From: Candidatus Liberimonas magnetica
GTDB taxonomy: Bacteria; Elusimicrobiota; Endomicrobiia; Endomicrobiales; JAFGIL01
Direction: 5' to 3'
NCBI GenBank assembly: GCA_020523885.1
Contig: JAJAPY010000001.1
Coordinates: 1-64,000 of the forward strand
Length of the DNA: 64,000 nt
Shown here: piece after piece, positions 17,425-24,831 of the stretch
How positions within the stretch are numbered: the first letter of the stretch is position 1
Layout of the letters: every line of letters begins with the position of its first letter
Notes under the pieces: model-generated
Told to the model about the DNA's origin: nothing
What the model saw: the letters and a program-made list of their open reading frames with translations, nothing else
Databases searched by the model: none
Translations under genes and position numbers: made by a program

Positions 17425-18260
17425 AAGACTTTGAGCTGCTTCGTTCTTGTATCAAGAAGAACTCTTGCTCCTACGGGCAAAGTGATCTTGTTTTTTACAT
17501 GTCCGATATAGGGGCACGCAACAACTGGAAAAGTTATTTTCATCTGGCTTTTTATAATGTCGTAGACATTGCGTGTCTTTGAACCCCTGAAATCGCCGAG
17601 TATAAGGCCTTTTAGCCCTTTAAATTTTCCTGCGAGGATCCACTGCGTAAAATACCTGTCTATCTGATGCAGTTTTTCATCGACATCTTCGAAAAAAAGC
17701 ATTGAGCCTTTTGTCCTTATTTCCCAGCCGGTCGATATAAGCGCGGTCAAGGTCACGAGGTTCCCGCCTTTAAGTATTCCCGTCTGCGTGCCGCGGTTGT
17801 ATACTTCTACGGGGGCTCCTTTGAACAGGTCCTTTCCCTTCATGGTCCGGGTTATATTCATGAAAGAGTCAAGCGTAAAAGCTGGGGGCTTTTCGAAATT
17901 TATTACCATGGGCGAATGAAACGTTGTAAGCCCTGTTTTTTCATAGATCGAGTTTAAAAGAGTGCTTACATCGCTAAAACCCGCAAAGATCTTTGGATTC
18001 TTTCTGATAAGGTTAAAATCAATGAATGGAAGGGCTTTCATCGAACTATAGCCGCCGCGGCGGGCAAGTATTATGTCTACGTCCTTGTTCTTGAAGGCTT
18101 TGTTTATCTCTTCTGCTTTAAGGCGCGGCGATAAAAGATTTTTTGAGAAGGATTTGTTTAGAACGGCAAACCCGAGTTTTTCTATATTCTTTATCCCTGT
18201 ATTAAATTCATTTTTGTTTTTTAATGCCCAGCTAGGTGTGATTGTATATATGTTTTTCAT
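17421..18260 (-). CDS. ldcA: LD-carboxypeptidase (peptidase S66)
   Basis: Cleaves the L,D-bond between meso-diaminopimelate and D-Ala in murein tetrapeptides during peptidoglycan recycling. The S66 triad is visible: Ser96 in GFSDVS, Glu191 in FFEDVDE and His254 in GHVKNK. The N-terminus (ARRGGYSSMKALPFID) and LPVGA near the end also fit. At 279 aa it is a little shorter than E. coli LdcA (304 aa). No signal peptide is present, so it acts in the cytoplasm. It is the first gene of the coupled ldcA-spmA-spmB unit. An MccF-type immunity peptidase is the main alternative within the same family. Confidence 0.88.
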   Translation of the reverse strand: MKNIYTITPSWALKNKNEFNTGIKNIEKLGFAVLNKSFSKNLLSPRLKAEEINKAFKNKDVDIILARRGGYSSMKALPFIDFNLIRKNPKIFAGFSDVSTLLNSIYEKTGLTTFHSPMVINFEKPPAFTLDSFMNITRTMKGKDLFKGAPVEVYNRGTQTGILKGGNLVTLTALISTGWEIRTKGSMLFFEDVDEKLHQIDRYFTQWILAGKFKGLKGLILGDFRGSKTRNVYDIIKSQMKITFPVVACPYIGHVKNKITLPVGARVLLDTRTKQLKVL

Positions 18261-18372
18261 TCTGCATAATTTAACAAAATAATAATGAAAAAGTAAAGCC
18301 CTCGAGCGCTCCGGTAAGCTGAAAGAAAATAAATGTGATTTTTATTATTTATTTATATATAATTATGTACCG

Positions 18373-19128
18373 ATGTTCCATAACTCTTTATTAATCAGTA
18401 TATTCCTGCTGTCTGGTTTGCCCCTTTATGCCCAAGACATAGCAGGAGAGTTCAAAAGCGCAGTGCCTACAGAGTGGGGAGAAACTGTACCGGGAGTAAA
18501 GACCAGGATAAGTAAAAATGAAAAGATATTGGCCTTGACTTTCGATGCGTGCGGCTCTGCCAATGACGGGTATGATAAAAAGCTTATAGATTTTTTAACA
18601 AAAGAAAAAGTGCCTGCGACTTTGTTCATAACAGGCCGGTGGCTGGATAAATTCAAGAAAGAGTCGGAAGAGCTTTCCAGGAACAGCCTTTTTGAAATAG
18701 AAAACCACGGGCTTAACCATAAGCCTGCATCCGTCAAAGGCGCAGGTGTTTACGGGCTCGAAGGGACAAAAAACATCGGGGAGCTTATAGAGGAAGTAGA
18801 AAAAAATGCCTTAAAGATCGAGTCCCTGACAGGCAGAAAGCCGAAGTTTTTCCGTTCCGGCACGGCTTATTATGACGATATAGCTGTTAAGGTCATAAAA
18901 AAGCTCGGCTATGAAGCTGCAGGTTTTGGCGTTCTTGGAGATGCAGGCGCGACGTACAGCGCAAATAAGGTAAAGCAGCAGCTTCTTAATGCTCCAGCGG
19001 GCTCTATCATAATAATGCACATGAACCACCCTGAAAAGGATACGGCTAAAGGCGTTATCGGCGCAATACCAATATTAAAGAAAAGAGGGTTCAAGTTCGT
19101 AAAGCTGGAAGATTACCCTTTAGAGTAG
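18373..19128 (+). CDS. Secreted polysaccharide deacetylase (NodB/CE4 family)
   Basis: A 251-aa exported protein with a signal peptide over residues 1-20 (ending PLYA). The NodB fold is recognisable: TFDAC (Asp58), the metal-binding histidines in ENHGLNHKP (His112, His116), RSGTAYYDD and the late IIIMHMNHP motif. It would remove N-acetyl groups from peptidoglycan or an exopolysaccharide in the periplasm. The first motif reads TFDACG instead of the common TFDDG, so the usual second Asp is absent; this variant occurs in some family branches. TATAAT at 18358-18363 lies only 9 bases before the ATG, so the message may be leaderless. DUF3820 and radical SAM genes follow closely. Confidence 0.87.
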   Translation: MFHNSLLISIFLLSGLPLYAQDIAGEFKSAVPTEWGETVPGVKTRISKNEKILALTFDACGSANDGYDKKLIDFLTKEKVPATLFITGRWLDKFKKESEELSRNSLFEIENHGLNHKPASVKGAGVYGLEGTKNIGELIEEVEKNALKIESLTGRKPKFFRSGTAYYDDIAVKVIKKLGYEAAGFGVLGDAGATYSANKVKQQLLNAPAGSIIIMHMNHPEKDTAKGVIGAIPILKKRGFKFVKLEDYPLE

Positions 19129-19138
19129 GCAGACAATT

Positions 19139-19390
19139 ATGAATAAGGCAATATCCGACCGGGAATATTTCATAAAACTTTCAAAAGCCAGGATGCCTTT
19201 CGGCAAATATACAGGCACTCCTTTAATAGATATCCCGGAAGCCTATATCGTATGGTTCATAGGCAAGGGTTTTGCAAAAGGCGAACTGGGTGATATGCTT
19301 AAAATAATCTATGAGGCCAAGGTAAACGGGCTGGAATATTTGTTTGGCCCTGTAAGAGCAAAAAAAGAAACGCAAAAGAACGTTTTTTAG
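19139..19390 (+). CDS. DUF3820 family protein
   Basis: An 83-aa protein with the DUF3820 core (MPFGKYTGTPLIDIPEAYI, then WFIGKGF). The family is small and cytoplasmic, and its function is poorly defined; it is sometimes labelled a quorum-sensing-regulated virulence factor. It begins 10 bases after the deacetylase stop and ends 11 bases before the third radical SAM gene, so the three are probably one transcript. No catalytic residues can be named. Confidence 0.85.
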   Translation: MNKAISDREYFIKLSKARMPFGKYTGTPLIDIPEAYIVWFIGKGFAKGELGDMLKIIYEAKVNGLEYLFGPVRAKKETQKNVF

Positions 19391-19401
19391 GATAAACGGT
19401 C

Positions 19402-21126
19402 ATGGAAAAACTAAAAGATTATAATAAATACATAGATATTTATTTAGAAAATGGAAAAAAGCTTTTTAACCGGAAAAACTATCCCGAAGCCCTGTCTTTA
19501 TTCAGGAAGATATTGGCTATTGACCCGAATTATCCCGGCGTGCATTTTGAAATAGGCAAGGCCATTTATTATGGCCTGAAAAGGAACGATGCTGCGGCAA
19601 GAGAATTCCAGCTTGAATTGAAATTAAACCCGTCGCATATTTTCGCCAGTTTAATGCTTGGCATGGCCTATGCAGGGCTGGAGAGGTACGGTGAGGCATT
19701 GACTGTATTTAAGAAGGCGGTGAAGTTAGGCAAGGGCAACGCCGGGATAGAAGAAAAGGCACACTATGAACTGGCACAGATATATTTAAAGAAAATGAGA
19801 TATTCCGCCGCTGCCGGCGAATTAATAAAAGTAATAAAAATAAATCCTGAAAATGAGCATGCCCATTATTTGTTAAGTGTGGCATATAAATGCCAGGGGT
19901 TCTATGACAAGGCCTTAGAAGAGATCAGGTTGTCTGGAAAACATGCCGGAGAAGAAAAAGAACTGGAAAAGAAAATAAACCGCGATAAAATCGATTTGAT
20001 ACAGGGCCATAATTTAAAAGGTAATTATGCGAAAGCTTTAGAAGAGATAAAGAACGTAGAGGCAGCTGGCCCGAAGAACGCCAATTTATTGATGAATGAA
20101 CTTGAGATAGCTAAAAATAAAACAAGACTTCGTTCAAAAGTCAGGAGCCTGGATGTATCCTTGACGACTAACTGCAACATAAGGTGTAAAATGTGCAGCC
20201 TGTCAGAAATTCCCAAACAGGAAATATCTAAAAAAGTAAAAGAAGAGATAATCAAGGCATTCCCTTATTTAACCGACGTAACTTGGGTAGGGGGCGAAGT
20301 GTTCTTGTACCCTTATTTTAATGAGCTGCTGGATGAAGCGATAAAGCATAAAGTAAAACAGCATATAGACACGAACGGACTATTGATAGGCCGGGACATG
20401 GCTGTCAAGCTTATAGAGAACAATGTCTGCCTTACGTTCTCTATCGACGGCACAACAAAAGAAGTGTTCGAGGGTATACGGAAAGGGTCGAAATTCAGCC
20501 TATTAATGGAAAAATTAGATATGATAAATAAGTTAAGAGAAAAAATAAATCCTGATTACAGGATACAGATGAACACTGTGGTGATGAGGTCAAATTACCG
20601 CCAAATAGAAAGTTTCGTGGAGTTTGCGGCAGAATATAATATCAACGGGATAAATTACCTGATGCTGAACCCTTTTGGGCTAAAAGAGTACGATGAGGAT
20701 GTTTTTACGTTTAAAAGGGACGGCAAGATATTGTCCTTCATTTATACCGCCCTTAATAAAGCTAAAACCGCCTGCCGGAAACATAATATTGTTTTCACTT
20801 CTAACATGGCCCCCGAAGTACTGCTCCAGGGTTTTAAAGATAAAAAATATAAAACCGGAAGAAAAAAGAGAGGGGCGAAGCCCTGTAACTGCCTTGCGCC
20901 CTGGATCAGGTTGAGGATCGATTTTAATGGTATTGTATATCCTTATGCCAATTTTTTATGCCGGAATGCCATAGGCGATTTAAATTCTCAGGCCCTTGAA
21001 GATATATGGAACGGCAAAAAGATGATACAATACAGAAAGATGCTGATATCCGGAGCAGCCGAGAAAATATGTAGTTTAAAAAAGGTTTATAAAAGGATAC
21101 CGTTTGAATTATTATATTATACTTGA
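19402..21126 (+). CDS. TPR-radical SAM-SPASM-like protein, paralogue 3 (574 aa)
   Basis: Third and most diverged paralogue. Residues 1 to ~220 hold fewer TPR units, beginning with a short lead (MEKLKDYNKYIDIYLENGKK) absent from the others. The radical SAM motif is C258-NIR-C262-KM-C265, followed by WVGGEVFLYPYF, DTNGLLIG and FSIDGTTKEVF. The SPASM-like tail differs: CNCLAPW instead of CYAPW, NFLC instead of HCxC, then IGDLNSQALEDIWNG and ICSLKK. It sits at the end of a likely deacetylase-DUF3820-radical SAM operon, unlike the tandem pair at 9326 and 12088. Fewer auxiliary cysteines line up with paralogue 1, so the second cluster may differ. The substrate is unknown. Confidence 0.87.
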   Translation: MEKLKDYNKYIDIYLENGKKLFNRKNYPEALSLFRKILAIDPNYPGVHFEIGKAIYYGLKRNDAAAREFQLELKLNPSHIFASLMLGMAYAGLERYGEALTVFKKAVKLGKGNAGIEEKAHYELAQIYLKKMRYSAAAGELIKVIKINPENEHAHYLLSVAYKCQGFYDKALEEIRLSGKHAGEEKELEKKINRDKIDLIQGHNLKGNYAKALEEIKNVEAAGPKNANLLMNELEIAKNKTRLRSKVRSLDVSLTTNCNIRCKMCSLSEIPKQEISKKVKEEIIKAFPYLTDVTWVGGEVFLYPYFNELLDEAIKHKVKQHIDTNGLLIGRDMAVKLIENNVCLTFSIDGTTKEVFEGIRKGSKFSLLMEKLDMINKLREKINPDYRIQMNTVVMRSNYRQIESFVEFAAEYNINGINYLMLNPFGLKEYDEDVFTFKRDGKILSFIYTALNKAKTACRKHNIVFTSNMAPEVLLQGFKDKKYKTGRKKRGAKPCNCLAPWIRLRIDFNGIVYPYANFLCRNAIGDLNSQALEDIWNGKKMIQYRKMLISGAAEKICSLKKVYKRIPFELLYYT

Positions 21127-21209
21127 GTTGAATTATTAAATTTTAGTTGACTATTTCCGGTTAATAATCTACAATAGACAAAATATTTTGATATAAAGGA
21201 TAAAATTAA

Positions 21210-23492
21210 ATGGAAGGCGCGCTTTTTGTAATCAATAACATAGTCAAGGACGTAGATAAACCGCTTGATTCAGTAGTTAACACGGTAGTACTGCTTGAGG
21301 GCGGAGCTACGATCCCGTTCATTGCCAGGTACCGCAAGGAAAAAACCGGCAACCTGGATGAAACTGTCATAAGGAAGATATCCGACAGGCTTGAATATTA
21401 CAGGGAGCTTGAAGGAAGAAAAGATACTATTATAAAAAGCATAGAAGCCCAGAAAAAAATGACGCCTGAGCTGAAGAAAAAGATCCTTGATTGCGCAGAT
21501 AAGGCTACTCTTGAAGACATGTACCTGCCGTATAAACCCAGGATAAGGACAAGAGCTACCGTAGCTAAAGAAAAGGGCCTTGAACCGCTGGCTGATATAA
21601 TGATGAGCCTTGAGGCGGTAGACAAGACAAAACAGGATATAGCCGCACCGTTCTTGAACAAAGAAAAGGAAGTAGAAACTTATGAGCAGGCGATAAACGG
21701 CGCTAAGGATATCATAGCCGAGCGGATAGCGGATATGGCAAATGTCCGCGGCTGGATAAGGAACTATACCGCAGAAAACGGGGTCTTACAATCCGGGCCG
21801 AGAAAAGATTACAAAGATACAAAAACAAAATACAGCACTTATTATGATACGTCAGAGCTTATAAAAACAGCGCCGTCGCACAGGATCCTGGCTATAAGGA
21901 GGGGGACAAAGGAAGAGGTCTTGAGCTGGAAGATACTTGTAGATGAAAAACATATAACAGACCAGATAAAGACATATATTTTTAAGGCAAAGAACCTGTT
22001 TTTTAAACCGGAGATAGCCGAAGCTATAGAGGATTCTTACAGCCGCCTGATGGCGTTATCCATTTCAGTAGAAGTTTTTATGCAGGCGACCCAGAAAGCT
22101 GAAGAAGAAGCTATCAATGTGTTCTCAAAGAATCTGCGTAACCTGCTGCTTGCTCCTCCGGCGGGTTCAAAGATAACTATAGGCATTGACCCTGGCTACA
22201 GGACAGGGTGCAAGATAGCGGTTGTTGATGAGAAAGGCGATTTCAAGGAATTCAATACTATATACCCTACACCGCCGGAAAACGATGATGTGGGTTCTGA
22301 AGCCGTGCTAATGGATCTGATAGAGGAGTATGAGCCTGAACTTATAGCGATCGGCAATGGCACAGGCTCAAAAGAAACGGATCAGTTCGTAAAGGGGCTC
22401 ATAAAAAAGCATAACTTGAAGCTCTCATGCGTCATGGTAAGCGAGGCCGGGGCTTCGGTCTATTCCGCTTCTGAGACCGCCGGGAAAGAATATCCTGACC
22501 TTGACGTAACAGCCAGGGGTGCTATAAGCATTGCGCACAGGCTGCAGGATCCGCTGGCCGAGCTTGTCAAGATAGACCCGAAAGCGATAGGGGTCGGTCA
22601 ATACCAGCACGATGTAAACCAGAAAGAGCTTAAACGTTCTCTTGAGCTTACTGTCGAGTCCTGCGTTAACTACGTTGGAGTTGATTTGAACACGGCATCT
22701 ACCGAGCTGTTAAGCTATGTTTCAGGCATAGGGCGGGCTCTGGCCGAAAACCTTGTAGCTCAAAGAAGCGAGAACGGAAAATTCACAAAAAGGGACGAGC
22801 TTAGCAAGGTACCTAAACTCAGTCCCAAGGTGTTTGAGCAGTGCGCGGGGTTTTTAAGGATAAGGAACTCGGAAAACCCGCTTGATAATTCAAGTATACA
22901 TCCCGAATCATATCCTGTAGTTGAAAAAATGGCCAAGGACATGAATGCCACTGTAAAAGACCTGATCTCAAATAAATCCCTGGTTGATTCTATAAAAATA
23001 GATAACTATGTAACCGACACCATAGGGCTTCTTACTTTAAAAGATATAATAGCAGAACTTAAAAAACCCGGCCGCGACCCTAGAAAAGAGTTTTCAAGCG
23101 TGGAATTCTCATCTGAAATAAATAACCTTGAAGACCTCTCTCCCGGAATGATATTGACCGGCACGGTCACCAATGTCGCTAATTTCGGGGCTTTTGTAGA
23201 TATAGGGGTGCACCAGGACGGGCTTATCCATATTTCGATGCTGGCGGATGTTTTCGTTAAAAACCCGTACGACATTGTTGCTGTGGGAGACACGGTAAGC
23301 GTTGAAGTAATAGAAATAGATACGGAATTGAACAGGATCGCCCTAAAACGCCTCTCTGGAGGAAAAGGGCCTAATGCCGGCAGGTTCCAGGGAAAGAAAG
23401 AAAAGGGAAAAGGGAAAGGGCGCGATGCAGACCAGGGTTTTAAGATAGGCAGTTACCTCGATAATAGCTTTAGCCCGCCAAAAGAAGATTAA
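21210..23492 (+). CDS. tex: Tex family RNA-binding transcription accessory protein
   Basis: A 760-aa homologue of Tex/Spt6-like proteins. Domains in order: helical N-terminal region with IPFIARYRKEKTGNLDE, a YqgF/RNase H-like core (ITIGIDPGYRTGCKIAVVD, then IAIGNGTGSKETD), a helix-hairpin-helix region (VGVDLNTAS, YVSGIGRALA) and a C-terminal S1 RNA-binding domain (GMILTGTVTNVANFGAFVD, then DGLIHIS). The very end is a basic Gly/Lys-rich tail (KEKGKGKGR). Tex is cytoplasmic and linked to transcription and toxin gene expression. AAGGA precedes the ATG. It is a single-gene unit. Confidence 0.95.
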   Translation: MEGALFVINNIVKDVDKPLDSVVNTVVLLEGGATIPFIARYRKEKTGNLDETVIRKISDRLEYYRELEGRKDTIIKSIEAQKKMTPELKKKILDCADKATLEDMYLPYKPRIRTRATVAKEKGLEPLADIMMSLEAVDKTKQDIAAPFLNKEKEVETYEQAINGAKDIIAERIADMANVRGWIRNYTAENGVLQSGPRKDYKDTKTKYSTYYDTSELIKTAPSHRILAIRRGTKEEVLSWKILVDEKHITDQIKTYIFKAKNLFFKPEIAEAIEDSYSRLMALSISVEVFMQATQKAEEEAINVFSKNLRNLLLAPPAGSKITIGIDPGYRTGCKIAVVDEKGDFKEFNTIYPTPPENDDVGSEAVLMDLIEEYEPELIAIGNGTGSKETDQFVKGLIKKHNLKLSCVMVSEAGASVYSASETAGKEYPDLDVTARGAISIAHRLQDPLAELVKIDPKAIGVGQYQHDVNQKELKRSLELTVESCVNYVGVDLNTASTELLSYVSGIGRALAENLVAQRSENGKFTKRDELSKVPKLSPKVFEQCAGFLRIRNSENPLDNSSIHPESYPVVEKMAKDMNATVKDLISNKSLVDSIKIDNYVTDTIGLLTLKDIIAELKKPGRDPRKEFSSVEFSSEINNLEDLSPGMILTGTVTNVANFGAFVDIGVHQDGLIHISMLADVFVKNPYDIVAVGDTVSVEVIEIDTELNRIALKRLSGGKGPNAGRFQGKKEKGKGKGRDADQGFKIGSYLDNSFSPPKED

Positions 23493-23507
23493 AATTGGAT
23501 GAAACAG

Positions 23508-23600
23508 CATAACCCCGCCGCAAAATAAGTCCCGCCAGGGCGGGAATGAATGTTAATGACGGCGGGGTGTCATGTTGTTTAAAGGAGCCTACGGCTCCTG
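23508..23600. repeat. GC-rich hairpin cluster after tex
   Basis: Outer arms AACCCCGCCG and CGGCGGGGTG enclose an inner hairpin TCCCGCCAGGGCGGGA. A small hairpin GGAGCCTACGGCTCC follows at about 23584-23598. It resembles the ATGGCGGGATGTCA-type stretch at 41320-41410 and could contribute to tex termination. Confidence 0.7.
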
Positions 23601-23640
23601 CCAAAGGGATTCAACTTATACGGTCTAAAAAAATATGCGA

Positions 23641-23820
23641 GCGTGATTGCGATATCACGCTTTTTTCTTTTTGTTGGGTGCATCCCCGCACTTGTCATTG
23701 CGAGTGTCAGCGAAGCAATCTCGTTTTCTAATATTTGTTACGGCAAGATTGCCGCGCCCTTTGGGCTCGCAATGACAACAGTGGTAAAATGGGTTTACAA
23801 GTGCGGGAATGCACCCCTTT
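23641..23820. repeat. Nested palindrome, 'TTGCGAG' family, copy 2
   Basis: The core 23693-23777 (TGTCATTGCGAG to CTCGCAATGACA) is nested in a second pair of arms, GGGTGCATCCCCGCACTTG at 23676-23694 and its near-complement at 23799-23817. A small hairpin GCGTGATTGC-GATATCACGC precedes it at 23641-23660. This fills the gap before the LexA-like regulator. Confidence 0.88.
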
Positions 23821-23832
23821 TTGTCGTGACGC

Positions 23833-23886
23833 TTGACAAATTAAATTAGAGTATGTATAATCATAGTGTATAATAGGTGTATAACT
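23833..23886 (+). promoter_or_regulatory. Promoter and possible autoregulatory operator of the S24 regulator
   Basis: A textbook promoter: TTGACA at 23833-23838, a 17-base spacer and TATAAT at 23856-23861. The word TGTATAA occurs three times (starting near 23855, 23868 and 23878), overlapping the -10 box and leader. That is the expected place for an operator bound by the LexA-like product. Confidence 0.75.
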
Positions 23887-24510
23887 ATGGACAATATTGT
23901 TTTAACAGAAAAAGAAAAGGGAGCACTTCGTTCAATAAGAAGCTTCTTATTGAATAACGGACGCATGCCGTCAGTCCGTGAGCTAATGAATTATATGGAT
24001 TATAAATACCCTCGTTCTGTTTCATTGCTCTTTGAACAACTTACAAAAAAGGGTATTTTGAAACGAAAACCAGATGGCAAGGTCATGCTCGCAAACAATA
24101 ATGACAAAAAAGAAGTTAATGCTCAGACTGTAAATATTCCCTTGCTTGGTTCTGCTCCCTGCGGAACTCCAAACTTTGCCGAAGAAAATATTGAGGCAGT
24201 ATATCCTGTATCTGTTAAACTTGCACCGCCCCCGTACAAATATTTTCTTTTGAGAGCAAAAGGCGATTCAATGAATGAAAAGAGTATTGATGATGGTGAT
24301 TTACTTTTAGTTCGGCAGCAACAAACTGCAAAAAATGGCGATTGCGTGGTTGCTCTTATAGATGGCGAATCAACAATAAAAGAATTTCACAAAACTGATA
24401 ATGCAATTATCCTGAAACCCCGGTCGAAAAATGACAAACATAAAGCGATAATTTTAACGAGAGATTTACAGGTTCAGGGAGTTGTTGTAACGACGATTAA
24501 AGGTTTGTGA
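23887..24510 (+). CDS. LexA-like S24 family repressor/peptidase
   Basis: A 207-aa two-domain protein. Residues 1-70 form a winged-helix DNA-binding domain (LTEKEKGALRSIRSF, MPSVRELMNYM). Residues ~80-200 form an S24 peptidase domain with autocleavage site Cys92-Gly93 (GSAPCGTP), Ser128 (GDSMNE) and Lys165 (STIKEF) as the catalytic pair. LexA usually cleaves Ala-Gly; Cys-Gly is a known alternative in this superfamily. I start at the ATG at 23887 rather than 23866, because the latter overlaps the promoter region. It heads a small unit followed by two tiny ORFs and a type II restriction-modification pair, so it may be a damage-responsive controller of that system rather than the chromosomal LexA. 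Confidence 0.85.
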   Translation: MDNIVLTEKEKGALRSIRSFLLNNGRMPSVRELMNYMDYKYPRSVSLLFEQLTKKGILKRKPDGKVMLANNNDKKEVNAQTVNIPLLGSAPCGTPNFAEENIEAVYPVSVKLAPPPYKYFLLRAKGDSMNEKSIDDGDLLLVRQQQTAKNGDCVVALIDGESTIKEFHKTDNAIILKPRSKNDKHKAIILTRDLQVQGVVVTTIKGL

Positions 24511-24520
24511 AGGAGAAATT

Positions 24521-24679
24521 ATGCCGCAAGATTATGAAGGTTTGGACAATTGGATTCTGAAAGATGGACATAAGATTGACCTTGAAAAATGGACTTCAGA
24601 TCCAAGACTTGGAACACTATCATTTAATCTCAAATCATTAGGCAAGGAGTTGAGGCAATGTTTAAGCATTTGCCATTAG
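24521..24679 (+). CDS. Small ORF (52 aa) after the S24 regulator
   Basis: Begins 10 bases after the regulator stop with an excellent ribosome binding site (AAGGAGAAATT). The product starts MPQDYEGLDNWILKDG and is mixed charged and soluble, with no recognised domain. Its spacing and ribosome binding site argue for translation with the regulator. It might be a remnant of a longer gene. Confidence 0.5.
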   Translation: MPQDYEGLDNWILKDGHKIDLEKWTSDPRLGTLSFNLKSLGKELRQCLSICH

Positions 24680-24750
24680 GTTACATAACCAAATTGGATA
24701 GAAGTCCTGTACATGAGGTAGTAAATATATTGAATCCTAAAAAGGATTAA
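24658..24750 (+). CDS. Small ORF (30 aa) overlapping the preceding small ORF
   Basis: An ATG at 24658 with AAGGAG 8 bases upstream encodes a 30-residue peptide beginning MFKHLPLGYITK. It overlaps the 52-aa ORF in another frame, so one of the two may be spurious, or a single frameshifted gene may underlie both. The last codons coincide with a small AATCCT-AAAA-AGGATT hairpin. Confidence 0.35.
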   Translation: MFKHLPLGYITKLDRSPVHEVVNILNPKKD

Positions 24751-24831
24751 TCAGACAAACGTAGAATTTTATTTTGTTGTAAGGAAGAATTAAATATAAT
24801 ATAATTATAATAAATAGAGTGGTGAAAATAT

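Noticed and set aside
23546-23849. Frames across the repeat region before the S24 regulator
   Set aside because: They read through nested palindromes, and no ribosome binding site or homology supports them.
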